From: Rhodobacter capsulatus
GTDB taxonomy: Bacteria > Pseudomonadota > Alphaproteobacteria > Rhodobacterales > Rhodobacteraceae
Assembly: GCF_003254295.1 (NCBI RefSeq)
Contig: NZ_QKZO01000002.1
Coordinates: 1-64,000 of the forward strand
DNA length: 64,000 nt
Direction: 5' to 3'
Shown here: positions 8,330-16,976 of the stretch, one piece after another
How the letters are laid out: every line of letters begins with the position of its first letter
Numbering within the stretch: the first letter of the stretch is position 1
Translations under genes and position numbers: made by a program
Notes under the pieces: model-generated
What the model was told of the DNA's origin: nothing
Seen by the model: only the letters and a program-made list of their open reading frames with translations
Databases searched by the model: none

Positions 8330-9613
8330 ATGCGCAACGATCCCCGCTCGCATGGTCTTTGGGAGGTCTCGGCGCCGCAAGCGCCGGTGACCGCGCCGCT
8401 CTCTGGCGCGGCCGAGGCCGATGTGGTGGTGATCGGCGCGGGCTTCACCGGGCTTTCCGCCGCGCTGCATCTGGCCGAGGCGGGCAAATCGGTGATCGTG
8501 CTCGAGGCCGATCAGATCGGCTTTGGCGCCTCGGGGCGCAATGTCGGGCTGGTCAATGCCGGGATGTGGGTGCTGCCCGAGGCGATGCCGCAGGCGCTGG
8601 GTCCGGTCTACGGGCCGCGATTGCTGGCGGTTCTGGGCGCGGCACCGGCCGAGGTCTTCGCGCTGGTGCGCCGTCACGGCATCGCCTGCGAGGCGGTCGC
8701 GCGCGGCACGCTGCACTGCGCGGTGGGCGCCGCGGGGTTGGCCGAGATCACCGAGCGCGCCCGGCAATGGGCGGCGCTGGGGGCACCGGTCGAGGTGCTC
8801 GATGCCTCTGATACGGCGCGGCGGCTGGGGGGCGGGCGCTATGCGGGGGCGCTGCTGGATCGGCGCGCGGGCACGCTGCAGCCCTTGGCCTATGTGCGCG
8901 GTCTGGCGCGGGCGGCGCGGATGGCGGGGGCGCGGATCTGCACCGAAAGCCCCGCGACCGGGGCCGGGCCGCAGGGCGCGGGCTGGCGGGTCACCACCCC
9001 GGAGGGTTCCGTGCAAGCCGCATGGCTGATCGTCGCCACCGACGCCTATAGCGGGGCGCTGTTTGCCGGGCTGCGCCGCGAACAGGTGGCGTTGCCCTAT
9101 TTCAACATGGCGACGCCGCCCTTGCCCGAAGGGGTCCGTGCCGGGATTTTGCCCGGGGGCGAGGGCTGCTGGGACACGCGCGCGGTGCTCTCCTCCTTTC
9201 GCATGGATGCGGCGGGGCGGCTGGTCTTCGGCTCGGTCGGGCGGCTGGGCTGGGCGGACCGCGCCATTCACCGCGCCTGGGCCTTGCGGGCGCTGCACCG
9301 GATCTTTCCGCAGCTGAGCGGCATCGGCTTTGAAAGCGACTGGTTCGGCCGCATCGGGATGACCGCCGACGCCCTGCCGCGCCTGCATCTGCTGGGGAAA
9401 AACGCTTTGGCGATCGCGGGCTACAATGGCCGCGGCATCGCCCCCGGCACCGTCCTCGGCAAGGCTTTGGCCGAGCATGTGCTGGGCGCGCGGGCGATCG
9501 AGGCGATGCCCTTGCCCGTCCGCCCCGTGACCCCGGCGCCGTTGCGCCTGGCTCACGAGGCCGGATACAGCATCGGCGCGGCGGCGGCGCATCTGCTGGC
9601 CGACCGGATCTGA
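8330..9613 (+). CDS. FAD-dependent oxidase, possibly L-pipecolate oxidase (AmaA-like)
   Basis: A 427-residue DAO-family flavoprotein. The N-terminal dinucleotide motif VVVIGAGFTGLSAALHLAEA is complete, followed by the glutamate-ended strand VIVLEADQIGFGASGRN typical of this family, and a C-terminal GYNGRGIAPGTVLGKALAEH closing the FAD site. The start at 8330 has an AGGAAGG ribosome site. It leads a plus-strand set: oxidase, membrane protein, ALDH7-type dehydrogenase, aminotransferase, under a divergent LysR gene. The pairing of such an oxidase with an ALDH7 enzyme and LysR recalls Pseudomonas amaA-amaB, which convert L-pipecolate to aminoadipate in lysine catabolism. The substrate is an inference; other secondary or primary amines remain possible. 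Confidence 0.75.
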   Translation: MRNDPRSHGLWEVSAPQAPVTAPLSGAAEADVVVIGAGFTGLSAALHLAEAGKSVIVLEADQIGFGASGRNVGLVNAGMWVLPEAMPQALGPVYGPRLLAVLGAAPAEVFALVRRHGIACEAVARGTLHCAVGAAGLAEITERARQWAALGAPVEVLDASDTARRLGGGRYAGALLDRRAGTLQPLAYVRGLARAARMAGARICTESPATGAGPQGAGWRVTTPEGSVQAAWLIVATDAYSGALFAGLRREQVALPYFNMATPPLPEGVRAGILPGGEGCWDTRAVLSSFRMDAAGRLVFGSVGRLGWADRAIHRAWALRALHRIFPQLSGIGFESDWFGRIGMTADALPRLHLLGKNALAIAGYNGRGIAPGTVLGKALAEHVLGARAIEAMPLPVRPVTPAPLRLAHEAGYSIGAAAAHLLADRI

Positions 9614-9622
9614 GGAATGACG

Positions 9623-11053
9623 ATGCCCATCCGCCCCCGTTTTCGCCTGCCTTTCGGCCCGCAAACCACGATGGCCGCCGCAGGCGTGCTGTCGCTTGTG
9701 CTGCTGGCCAGCCTTGTCGCGGGCAGGATCGGCGGGGCCTGGCTGCCGGGGGCAGGGGGGCTCTTGATGCTTTCGGCGATCACCGCCATCGTTCTGGCGC
9801 TGGTGCGCCTGCCCCGCGTCTCGCGCATCGCGCAGGTGTTTCTGGCGGGCGCCATTCTGGCCACGCTGACCGTTGCGGTCTTTCTGCCCAAGGCGCTGCC
9901 CGCGATGCAGGCGGCGCTGATGCAGGGCACCGCCTTTTCCGCCTTTCTGACCGCGCTCGGGCTGATCCGCGCCCCGGTGCGGCGCTCAACCCTGATCGCC
10001 CGCGCGGCCGAGGGGCTTTTCGCCCATTCCGCCCGCGCCCGGGTTTTCGCCGTCTCGCTGGGCGCGCAGGGGATTTCGGTGCTGTTCAACATCGGCACCA
10101 TCGGGATGATCTCCGACATCGCGCGCAACCATGATGCGGCGCGCAAGGCGGCGGGCAAGCGCGGCATCGACAGCCGCGCGATGACGCTTGCGGCGCTGCG
10201 CGGCACGCTGCTGATGACGGTCTGGTCGCCGATCGGGCTGGGCTTTGCCATCGTCACCAGCGCCATCCCGACGCTGGATCCGGTGCGCTTCTTCGGCCTT
10301 GCCTTTGGCATCGTCGCCGTCCTGTCGCTTGCCGCCGCGCTGCTGGACGCCGCCGCCACCCCGGTTCCGCAGGGCCCGCGCCCGCAAGATCCCGCCCCCG
10401 AGGGGGCGGGCCGGGCGCTGGCGCTGGTGCTGGCCGCGATCGCCGGGCTGATCGCGCTGACCCTTGCCGCGCATCGGCTGCTTGACGTCAGCTTCCTGAT
10501 CGCCGCCTGTCTGGTGCTGCCGCTTCTCGCCGCGCTCTGGCCGCGGCTGGAGCCGGGGTTGCGCGGGGCGGGCACGGACGGCGCCCTGACCCGGCTTTCG
10601 GCGGCCTCCGAGGGGATGGCGACCGAAAGCACGATCTTTCTGGCCGCGGCGGTGATCGGCGCGGCCGTGGCGGCGGCGGCACAGGCGGCGGGGATCGACG
10701 CGCTGATCGCGGGCGGCCAGATTCCGGCGCTGGGCGTGATCCTCGCCTGCCTTGTCGTCATCCCGGCCGTCGGCGCGGTGATGATCCCGCACACCATCGT
10801 GATGATCATGGCGGCAAGCCTTTTCGGGCCCGGGCCGGTTGGCGCCGATCACCCCTATGCGCTTGGTCTTGCGCTGCTTTTCGCCTGGGCGCTGGCCATC
10901 GCCGCCTCGCCGATCTCGGCGATGTCGATCATCACCGGGCGCGAACTCGGCGTCACGCCGCAGCGCGTCACCTTTGCGCTGAACCTGCGCTTCACCCTGG
11001 GACTGATGGCCGCCGCGGCGCTGGTCGTCGGTCTTGTTTACAGCTTCGACTGA
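9623..11053 (+). CDS. Polytopic membrane transporter-like protein in amine catabolic operon
   Basis: A 476-residue integral membrane protein with about 11-13 hydrophobic segments and a cytoplasmic stretch near residues 115-180. I do not recognise the family with certainty; the paired hydrophobic halves, with polar loops such as TVWSPIGLGFAIVTSAIPTL and AVMIPHTIVMIMAAS, recall ion-transporter-superfamily permeases (Na+/H+ antiporter, DctM or ArsB-like). The ATG at 9623 lies 6 nt after a TGAGGA site; an earlier ATG at 9617 touches that site and is less likely. It lies 9 nt after the oxidase gene and 16 nt before the dehydrogenase gene, so it probably imports their substrate. Confidence 0.68.
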   Translation: MPIRPRFRLPFGPQTTMAAAGVLSLVLLASLVAGRIGGAWLPGAGGLLMLSAITAIVLALVRLPRVSRIAQVFLAGAILATLTVAVFLPKALPAMQAALMQGTAFSAFLTALGLIRAPVRRSTLIARAAEGLFAHSARARVFAVSLGAQGISVLFNIGTIGMISDIARNHDAARKAAGKRGIDSRAMTLAALRGTLLMTVWSPIGLGFAIVTSAIPTLDPVRFFGLAFGIVAVLSLAAALLDAAATPVPQGPRPQDPAPEGAGRALALVLAAIAGLIALTLAAHRLLDVSFLIAACLVLPLLAALWPRLEPGLRGAGTDGALTRLSAASEGMATESTIFLAAAVIGAAVAAAAQAAGIDALIAGGQIPALGVILACLVVIPAVGAVMIPHTIVMIMAASLFGPGPVGADHPYALGLALLFAWALAIAASPISAMSIITGRELGVTPQRVTFALNLRFTLGLMAAAALVVGLVYSFD

Positions 11054-11069
11054 CCCGAAAGGACGCCCG

Positions 11070-12581
11070 ATGACCCTGCGCGACGAGACCCGGACCCTGC
11101 TGTCCCGCCTTGGCGTTCCCGCCTCTGCCCATGAGGGCGGGCCGATGGCGAGCTTCTCGCCGCTGACCGGCGCGCAGATCGGCGCGCTGACGCCCGAGAC
11201 GGCCAAAACCACCGCTGCCGCGATCGGGCGCGCCGCCGCCGCCTTTCGCAGCTGGCGGCTGGTGCCCGCGCCCAGACGCGGCGAACTCGTCCGGCTCTGG
11301 GCCGAGGAGCTGCGCGCCGCCAAGGCCGATCTGGGCCGTCTTGTCGCGATCGAGGCGGGCAAGACCCTCTCCGAAGGGCTGGGCGAGGTGCAGGAGATGA
11401 TCGACATCTGCGATTTCGCGGTGGGTCTCTCGCGGCAGCTTTACGGGCTGACCATCGCGACCGAGCGGCCGGGGCATCGGATGATGGAAAGCTGGCACCC
11501 TTTGGGGGTCGTCGGCGTGATTTCGGCCTTCAACTTCCCCGTCGCGGTCTGGGCCTGGAACGCGGCGCTGGCGCTGGTCTGCGGCGATCCGGTGCTTTGG
11601 AAACCTTCGGAGAAAACCCCGCTGACCGCGCTTGCCGCGCAGGCGGTGCTGGAGCGCGCGCTGGCGCGGTTCGGCGCCGCGCCCGAGGGGCTGGCGCAGC
11701 TCTTGATCGGCGGGCCGGAGGTCGGCGAAGCGCTGGTCGAAAGCCCGAAAGTGGCGCTTATTTCCGCCACCGGCTCGACCCGGATGGGGCGGATCGTCGG
11801 CCCGAAAGTGGCGGCGCGGTTCGGCCGGTCGATCCTCGAACTGGGCGGCAACAATGCGGGCATCGTCTGCGCCTCGGCCGATCTTGACATGACCCTGCGC
11901 GCGGTGGCCTTTGGCGCCATGGGCACGGCGGGGCAGCGCTGCACGACGCTGCGGCGCCTGTTCGTGCATGACAGCCTTTATGAAGCGCTGGTGTCGCGGC
12001 TGATCCGCGCCTATGCCTCGGTTTCGGTCGGCAACCCGTTGGAAACGCAGGCGCTTGTCGGCCCGCTGATCGATGGCGCGGCCTATGCGGCGATGTGCTC
12101 GGCGCTTGATGCCGCGCAGGCCGCGGGGGGCATCGTGCATGGCGGCACCCGCGTCGCCTGCGGCCCCGACACGGCCTATTACGTCCGCCCGGCGCTGGTC
12201 GAGATGCAGGCGCAGATCGGCCCGGTGCTGGAGGAAACCTTCGCGCCGATCCTTTATGTCATGCGGTTCTCCAGCCTGCAGGCGGTGATCGAGGACCATA
12301 ATGCCGTCGCTGCGGGTCTGTCCTCGTCGATCTTCACGCTGAATCTGCGCGAAATGGAGCTGTTCCTCTCGGCCGCGGGCTCGGATTGCGGCATTGCGAA
12401 CGTCAACATCGGCACCTCGGGCGCCGAGATCGGCGGCGCCTTCGGCGGCGAAAAGGAGACCGGCGGCGGGCGCGAAAGCGGCTCGGACGCCTGGAAGGGC
12501 TACATGCGCCGCGCCACCAACACCATCAACTATTCCCGCGACCTGCCCTTGGCGCAGGGCGTGGTTTTCGACATCGCATGA
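11070..12581 (+). CDS. amaB: ALDH7-family semialdehyde dehydrogenase (AmaB-like)
   Basis: A 503-residue NAD(P)-dependent aldehyde dehydrogenase of the ALDH7/antiquitin type. Seen in the sequence: the substrate-channel segment VVGVISAFNFPVAVWAWN, the general-base glutamate in ILELGGNNAGIV, the catalytic cysteine in GTAGQRCTTLRRL at residue 291, and the ALDH7-typical C-terminus FGGEKETGGGRESGSDAWKG. Such enzymes oxidise alpha-aminoadipate semialdehyde/piperideine-6-carboxylate to aminoadipate. An AAAGGA site precedes the ATG at 11070. It lies 16 nt after the membrane-protein gene, and with the FAD oxidase it would complete pipecolate to aminoadipate conversion. The ALDH7 call is firm; the exact substrate is inferred from the pairing. 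Confidence 0.87.
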   Translation: MTLRDETRTLLSRLGVPASAHEGGPMASFSPLTGAQIGALTPETAKTTAAAIGRAAAAFRSWRLVPAPRRGELVRLWAEELRAAKADLGRLVAIEAGKTLSEGLGEVQEMIDICDFAVGLSRQLYGLTIATERPGHRMMESWHPLGVVGVISAFNFPVAVWAWNAALALVCGDPVLWKPSEKTPLTALAAQAVLERALARFGAAPEGLAQLLIGGPEVGEALVESPKVALISATGSTRMGRIVGPKVAARFGRSILELGGNNAGIVCASADLDMTLRAVAFGAMGTAGQRCTTLRRLFVHDSLYEALVSRLIRAYASVSVGNPLETQALVGPLIDGAAYAAMCSALDAAQAAGGIVHGGTRVACGPDTAYYVRPALVEMQAQIGPVLEETFAPILYVMRFSSLQAVIEDHNAVAAGLSSSIFTLNLREMELFLSAAGSDCGIANVNIGTSGAEIGGAFGGEKETGGGRESGSDAWKGYMRRATNTINYSRDLPLAQGVVFDIA

Positions 12582-12588
12582 GGATCGG

Positions 12589-13821
12589 ATGACCTTGCAA
12601 GACCAGACCGCCGCTTTCCGCCCGGCGGACCGCATCGCCGCCCTGGGCGTGTCCGAAATCCTGCAGATCGGCGCGAAGGCCGCGGCGATGCAGCGGGCGG
12701 GGCGGCCGGTGATCATCCTTGGCGCGGGCGAGCCCGATTTCGACACGCCCGAGCATGTCAAACAGGCTGCCGCCGAAGCGATGGCGCGGGGCGAGACGAA
12801 ATACACCGCGCTGGACGGCACCCCGGCGCTGAAGGCGGCGATCGTGGAAAAGTTCAGGCGCGAGAATGGCCTGGACTACAAAGTTGCGGAAATCACCGTG
12901 GCCACGGGCGCCAAGCAGGTGCTTTACAATGCGATGATGGCGACGCTTGATCCGGGCGACGAGGTGATCATCCCGACCCCGTGCTGGACGTCTTACTTCG
13001 ACATCGTCCGCATCGCGGGCGGTGTGCCGGTGGCCGTGCCCTGCGACGGCGCGCAGGGTTTCAAGCTGCGGGCCGAGGCGCTTGCCGCCGCGATCACGCC
13101 GAAGACGCGCTGGCTGATGCTCAATTCGCCCTCGAACCCGACCGGGGCGGCCTATGCGGAGGCCGATTACCGCCCGCTGCTGGAGGTGCTTTTGGCCCAT
13201 CCGCAGGTCTGGCTGCTGGTCGACGACATGTATGAGCACATCTGTTACGAGGGCTTTCGTTTCACCACCCCCGCCGCGCTGGAGCCGCGGCTGAAGGGGC
13301 GGATCCTGACGGTGAATGGCGTTTCGAAAGCCTATGCGATGACCGGCTGGCGGATCGGCTATGCCGGTGGGCCCGAGGCGCTGATCAAGGCGATGGCGGT
13401 GGTGCAGAGCCAGTCAACCTCTTGCCCCTCCTCGATTTCGCAGGCCGCGGCGCTGGCGGCGCTGAGCGGGCCGCAGGATCTGCTGGCCCTTCGCGCCGCC
13501 GATTTCCAGCGCCGCCGCGATCTGGTGGTGGCGGGGTTGAACGCGATCCCGGGGATCACCTGCCGGGTGCCGGAAGGGGCGTTCTACACCTTTGCCGATT
13601 GTTCCGGCCTGATCGGCGCGACCACGCCCGAGGGCGGCACGATCACCACCGACCGCGATCTCTGCGCCTGGTTGCTGGAAACCGCCGAGGTGGCGATGGT
13701 GCCCGGCGCGGCCTTTGGCCTCTCGCCCTATTTCCGCATCTCCTACGCGACCTCCGAGGCCGAGCTGCGCGAAGCCTTGGCGCGGATCAGCGCCGCCTGC
13801 GCCCGGCTGCGCCCCGCCTAA
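12589..13821 (+). CDS. Class I/II pyridoxal phosphate aminotransferase
   Basis: A 410-residue fold-type I aminotransferase. Motifs: [18 protein letters not shown] near the start, the Asn-Pro-Thr loop [11 protein letters not shown], the cofactor aspartate in [13 protein letters not shown], the Schiff-base lysine in [14 protein letters not shown] (K247) and the carboxylate-binding arginine in PYFRISYA. It resembles the gamma branch of aspartate aminotransferases. It begins 7 nt after the ALDH7 stop with AGGA just upstream, so it is the last gene of the amine operon; there it may deaminate aminoadipate to oxoadipate, though aspartate or aromatic amino acids are also possible. It converges with aroQ, the two ends overlapping by 4 nt. 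Confidence 0.87.
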   Translation: MTLQDQTAAFRPADRIAALGVSEILQIGAKAAAMQRAGRPVIILGAGEPDFDTPEHVKQAAAEAMARGETKYTALDGTPALKAAIVEKFRRENGLDYKVAEITVATGAKQVLYNAMMATLDPGDEVIIPTPCWTSYFDIVRIAGGVPVAVPCDGAQGFKLRAEALAAAITPKTRWLMLNSPSNPTGAAYAEADYRPLLEVLLAHPQVWLLVDDMYEHICYEGFRFTTPAALEPRLKGRILTVNGVSKAYAMTGWRIGYAGGPEALIKAMAVVQSQSTSCPSSISQAAALAALSGPQDLLALRAADFQRRRDLVVAGLNAIPGITCRVPEGAFYTFADCSGLIGATTPEGGTITTDRDLCAWLLETAEVAMVPGAAFGLSPYFRISYATSEAELREALARISAACARLRPA

Positions 13822-14261
13822 GCCTTTGACAGCAGCGAACAGGCCCGGCGCAGGCAGAGCTCGTAGCCCTCGGTGCCAAAGCCCGCCATCACGCCATCGG
13901 CCCGGCCCGAGACATAGCTGTGATGGCGGAAGGGCTCGCGCTTGTGCACGTTCGAGATGTGGCATTCGAACACCAGCCCGTCATAGGCGTTCAGCGCGTC
14001 AAGGATCGCGACCGAGGTATGGGTGAAGGCGCCCGGGTTGATCACGATCGCGGCGGCCTCGTCGCGGGCGCGGTGGATCGTGTCGATGATCACGCCTTCA
14101 TGGTTCGACTGAAAGAACTCCACCGTGACACCAAGGCTTTCGGCCAGCGCCCGGCACCGGGCCTCGACATCGGCCAGCGTCTCGGCACCGTAGATTTCCG
14201 GCTGGCGCTTGCCCAGAAGGTTCAGGTTCGGGCCGTTCAGGATGAAGATTTTGTGCGACAC
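13818..14261 (-). CDS. aroQ: Type II 3-dehydroquinate dehydratase
   Basis: A 147-residue cytoplasmic enzyme that dehydrates 3-dehydroquinate to 3-dehydroshikimate in the shikimate pathway. The family is unmistakable: [19 protein letters not shown] (with the active-site tyrosine on the lid that follows), [29 protein letters not shown] and the catalytic-histidine segment [20 protein letters not shown]. Length is normal for this dodecameric family. It lies 71 bp downstream of the AraC-type gene on the same strand and is convergent with the aminotransferase. Nothing in the DNA suggests it belongs functionally to either neighbour; it is probably a separately placed housekeeping gene. Confidence 0.96.
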   Translation of the reverse strand: MSHKIFILNGPNLNLLGKRQPEIYGAETLADVEARCRALAESLGVTVEFFQSNHEGVIIDTIHRARDEAAAIVINPGAFTHTSVAILDALNAYDGLVFECHISNVHKREPFRHHSYVSGRADGVMAGFGTEGYELCLRRACSLLSKA

Positions 14262-14332
14262 GGGCGGTCTCCTGCGATTTGCGCCAAACTAGCCCGCGGC
14301 GGGGGCAAGGGCCACCGAAAACCGGCCCGGCG

Positions 14333-15358
14333 TCATTTCGGGGCGGGGCGGCTGGGCGCCTCACCGGTCCAGCTGCGCCAGGCCCGCCAGAACACCGTGC
14401 CATCGGCGTAGCCAAGCGCCTGCGCCACCGCCTCGACCGAAAGGCCGCGTTCGCGCAAGAGCACTTCGGCCCGGCGTTGCCGCTGCCGGCGCAGAAGCCC
14501 GCTCAGGCTCTGCCCCTCGGCGGCCAAGCGGCGTTGCAGGCTGCGCGGCGCCATCCGCAGCGCCGCCGCAATGGTTGGCAGATCGATCGGCCGCACCCCC
14601 AGATACAGGTCGATCAGCGCCTCGACCTGGGTGACAAGGTTTTCGGCGCGGCCCGCATCGGCGGTCAGATCCTGCAGATGCCGCTCGATCAGCGCGATCA
14701 TGTCGGGGTCTTCGGCGCGGTGCACCCGGTCGGCCTCGGCGGCGGAAAGGACGATGGCATTGACGGGCTGCGAATGCCGCACCGGGGCGCGGAAGAGCGC
14801 CTCGAGCCGCGGCTTCTCGGCGATCGGCGGATGGGTGAAGCGGATCTCCAGCGGCCGCCAGCGCGGATCAAAGGCGCCGCGGATCAGCCGCGAGACCGCC
14901 GCCAGACTGAATTCCGTATCCTGACGCGAGGCGATCAGCACCGGCGCCGTCAGCCGGTAGGTGAAGACCAGCTGATCGTCCTCGGTGGTCAGGTTCGATT
15001 GCGTGGCGCTTTGCAGCGCCCCCGACCAGCGCGCGAAAGCCGAAAGCGCGCTGCGGATCGTGCCCGCCTGCACCGCGCGCAGCCCGATCGGCGCCAGATT
15101 GCCCGGTCGCATCCCGAAGCCCAAGCGTGCGCCAAAGAGCGGATCCCCCGCCAATTCCGCCGCAGTCTCGAAAATCGAGAGATAACTTTGCAAGGGAATC
15201 GCTTCGTAAGGGTCGGCCAGCACCTCGGGCGAGAGCTGCTCGCGGGAAAGCAGAGTTTTCAACTTGCCCGGATCATCGGCAAAGTATTCCAGAATTGGCC
15301 CAAAAATCAGGGCCCTGACAGACAGCATTCCGGGCAGCGGGGTGCTGATCGTGGACAT
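14333..15358 (-). CDS. AraC-family transcriptional regulator
   Basis: A 341-residue regulator. The first ~200 residues form the Arabinose_bd-type ligand domain seen in OruR/ArgR-like proteins (SYLSIFETAAELAGDPLFGA then LGFGMRPGNLAPIGLRAVQA). The C-terminal ~100 residues carry the double helix-turn-helix of AraC: LPTIAAALRMAPRSLQRRLA and VEAVAQALGYADGTVFWRAW. The protein diverges from the permease / cyclodeaminase-like / RidA / oxidase operon starting at 15489, and two TTGGCGC copies 21 bp apart lie between them, so it is the likely activator of that operon. Relatives of this subtype often respond to amino acids or amines, which fits the neighbours. Confidence 0.88.
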   Translation of the reverse strand: MSTISTPLPGMLSVRALIFGPILEYFADDPGKLKTLLSREQLSPEVLADPYEAIPLQSYLSIFETAAELAGDPLFGARLGFGMRPGNLAPIGLRAVQAGTIRSALSAFARWSGALQSATQSNLTTEDDQLVFTYRLTAPVLIASRQDTEFSLAAVSRLIRGAFDPRWRPLEIRFTHPPIAEKPRLEALFRAPVRHSQPVNAIVLSAAEADRVHRAEDPDMIALIERHLQDLTADAGRAENLVTQVEALIDLYLGVRPIDLPTIAAALRMAPRSLQRRLAAEGQSLSGLLRRQRQRRAEVLLRERGLSVEAVAQALGYADGTVFWRAWRSWTGEAPSRPAPK

Positions 15359-15388
15359 TTTTCCTCATTTCCCCGCCTTGGGGGTGCA

Positions 15389-15416
15389 TTGGCGCAAACT
15401 ATCGGATTTTTGGCGC
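15389..15416. promoter_or_regulatory. Direct repeat, candidate AraC-type operator
   Basis: TTGGCGC occurs at 15389 and again at 15410, a 21-bp period that places both copies on the same face of the helix. Each is followed by a short A/T-rich run (AAAC and GTTTTG). Same-direction half-sites about two turns apart are what AraC-family proteins usually bind. It lies in the 130-bp divergent region between the AraC gene and the permease gene. The binding protein is inferred. Confidence 0.5.
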
Positions 15417-15488
15417 GTTTTGCAATGGCCGCTCTTGTCCTGCCGCCTGCAGACCGGTTCCAAAGAAACCGAAACAGGGATCGGTAAA

Positions 15489-16919
15489 ATGGAAAATCAA
15501 CCGGGCGCAAACCGCCTGCAGGCCAATTCGATCGGGCTTGCGCATATCATCTTCTTTGTCGTCGCGGCCGCCGCGCCGATGACCGCGGTCGTCGGCGCGA
15601 CCCCGCCCGCCTTTGCTTTCGGCAATGGCGCGGGGGTGCCGGGCGCCTTCATTCTGGCGGGGATCCTTTACCTGCTCTTCTCCGTCGGCTTCACCGCGAT
15701 GACCCGCCACATCAGCGGCGCCGGGGCGTTTTACGCCTATATCACCCGCGGTCTGGGCAGCCCGGCGGGCATCGGCGGCGCGCTGACGGCGCTTCTGGCC
15801 TATTTCGCCATCCAGATCTCGGTCTTTGCGCTGTTCGCCGTCTTCGTCTCGGGCTTTGCCGCCTCGCTCGGCCTCGATCTGCCCTGGTGGGTCTGGGCCT
15901 TTGCCGGGCTGGCCATCGTCGTCGCTCTCGGGCGGCGTCACATCGCCGTTTCGGGGGTGATCCTTGGCCTGTGCATGATCGCGGAGCTGGTGATCCTTCT
16001 TGTCCTTGATCTCGCGATCCTCGCCCATGGCGGCGGCGAGGCGGGGATCTCGGTCTCGGGCTTCCGGCTCTCCGAGGTCTTCGGCCCCGGCCTTGGCGTC
16101 ACCATGGTCTTCGTGCTGGGATCTTACGTCGGCTTCGAGGCCACCGCGATCTTCGGAGAGGAAGCCTCGAACCCCGACCGCACCATCCCGCGGGCGACCT
16201 ATATCGCCGTGATCCTGATCACCGCCTTCTATGCCTTTTCCACCTGGGCGATCGTGCAATATTACGGCCCCGACAAGGCGCAGGCCGCAGCCGCCGCCTC
16301 GCTCGAAGGGTTCTATTTCGCCCCGATGCAGGCGCTTCTGGGCGGCTGGGTGGTGAAACTGGCCAATATCCTCCTCATCACCAGCCTTTTTGCCTGCCTG
16401 CTCTCGTTTCACAACACGCTCAACCGCTATTTCTACGCGCTGGGGCATGAGGGGCTGCTCTCGTCGCATGTGACGAAAGTGCATGACGATCACGGCTCGC
16501 CGCATGTGGCGGGGCTGGTGCAGGCGGCGCTGGTGGCGACGATCCTGGGCCTCTTCGCGCTGATCGGCGCCGACCCTTATGGCGTCGTCTTTTCCTGGAT
16601 GTCGGCGCTGGCCGTGCTCTCCATCGTCGCGGTGCAGATCATGGTCTCGGTCGCCGTCATCGCCTTTTTCCGCCGCGACAGCTTTGGCCGCTCCCCCCTT
16701 GTCACCCTTGTCGCGCCGGTGCTGGCGACGCTTGGCCTGATGACCGCCTTTGGTCTGGTCTGGTCGAACCTCTCGATGCTGACCGGGTCCGAAAGCCCGA
16801 TCGTGCAGGCCTTCCCGGTGATCGTCGTCTGCGTCGCCGCCTCGGGCTCGCTTCTTGCCCTGCGCATCAAGCGCGTCCAGCCCGAGCTTTACGCCCGCCT
16901 TGGCCGCGCCTTCGACTGA
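15489..16919 (+). CDS. APC-family amino acid/amine permease
   Basis: A 476-residue inner-membrane transporter with about 12 helices. The APC-superfamily signature is clear: an N-terminal LAHIIFFVVAAAAPMTAVVG in helix 1, then GAGAFYAYITRGLG in the early helices, and the conserved loop GFEATAIFGEEASNPDRTIP in the middle. The ATG at 15489 follows CAGGGATCGG, a usable ribosome site; the open frame upstream is a shadow. It heads an operon with a cyclodeaminase-like protein, RidA and an FAD oxidase, so it probably imports the amine or amino acid they use. The AraC gene diverges upstream. The substrate is not visible from sequence. Confidence 0.87.
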   Translation: MENQPGANRLQANSIGLAHIIFFVVAAAAPMTAVVGATPPAFAFGNGAGVPGAFILAGILYLLFSVGFTAMTRHISGAGAFYAYITRGLGSPAGIGGALTALLAYFAIQISVFALFAVFVSGFAASLGLDLPWWVWAFAGLAIVVALGRRHIAVSGVILGLCMIAELVILLVLDLAILAHGGGEAGISVSGFRLSEVFGPGLGVTMVFVLGSYVGFEATAIFGEEASNPDRTIPRATYIAVILITAFYAFSTWAIVQYYGPDKAQAAAAASLEGFYFAPMQALLGGWVVKLANILLITSLFACLLSFHNTLNRYFYALGHEGLLSSHVTKVHDDHGSPHVAGLVQAALVATILGLFALIGADPYGVVFSWMSALAVLSIVAVQIMVSVAVIAFFRRDSFGRSPLVTLVAPVLATLGLMTAFGLVWSNLSMLTGSESPIVQAFPVIVVCVAASGSLLALRIKRVQPELYARLGRAFD

Positions 16920-16928
16920 GCCTTTCCC

Positions 16929-16948
16929 GCCCTGCCACGCGGCAGGGC
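16929..16948. other. Perfect hairpin between permease and cyclodeaminase-like genes
   Basis: GCCCTGCC and GGCAGGGC form an 8-bp perfect stem around the loop ACGC, 9 nt after the permease stop. No T-run follows, so it is not a textbook terminator. It may stabilise the upstream message or partly reduce read-through within the operon. Confidence 0.5.
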
Positions 16949-16976
16949 ATCCCTTCCCAAACCAGTGAGAAATTCC

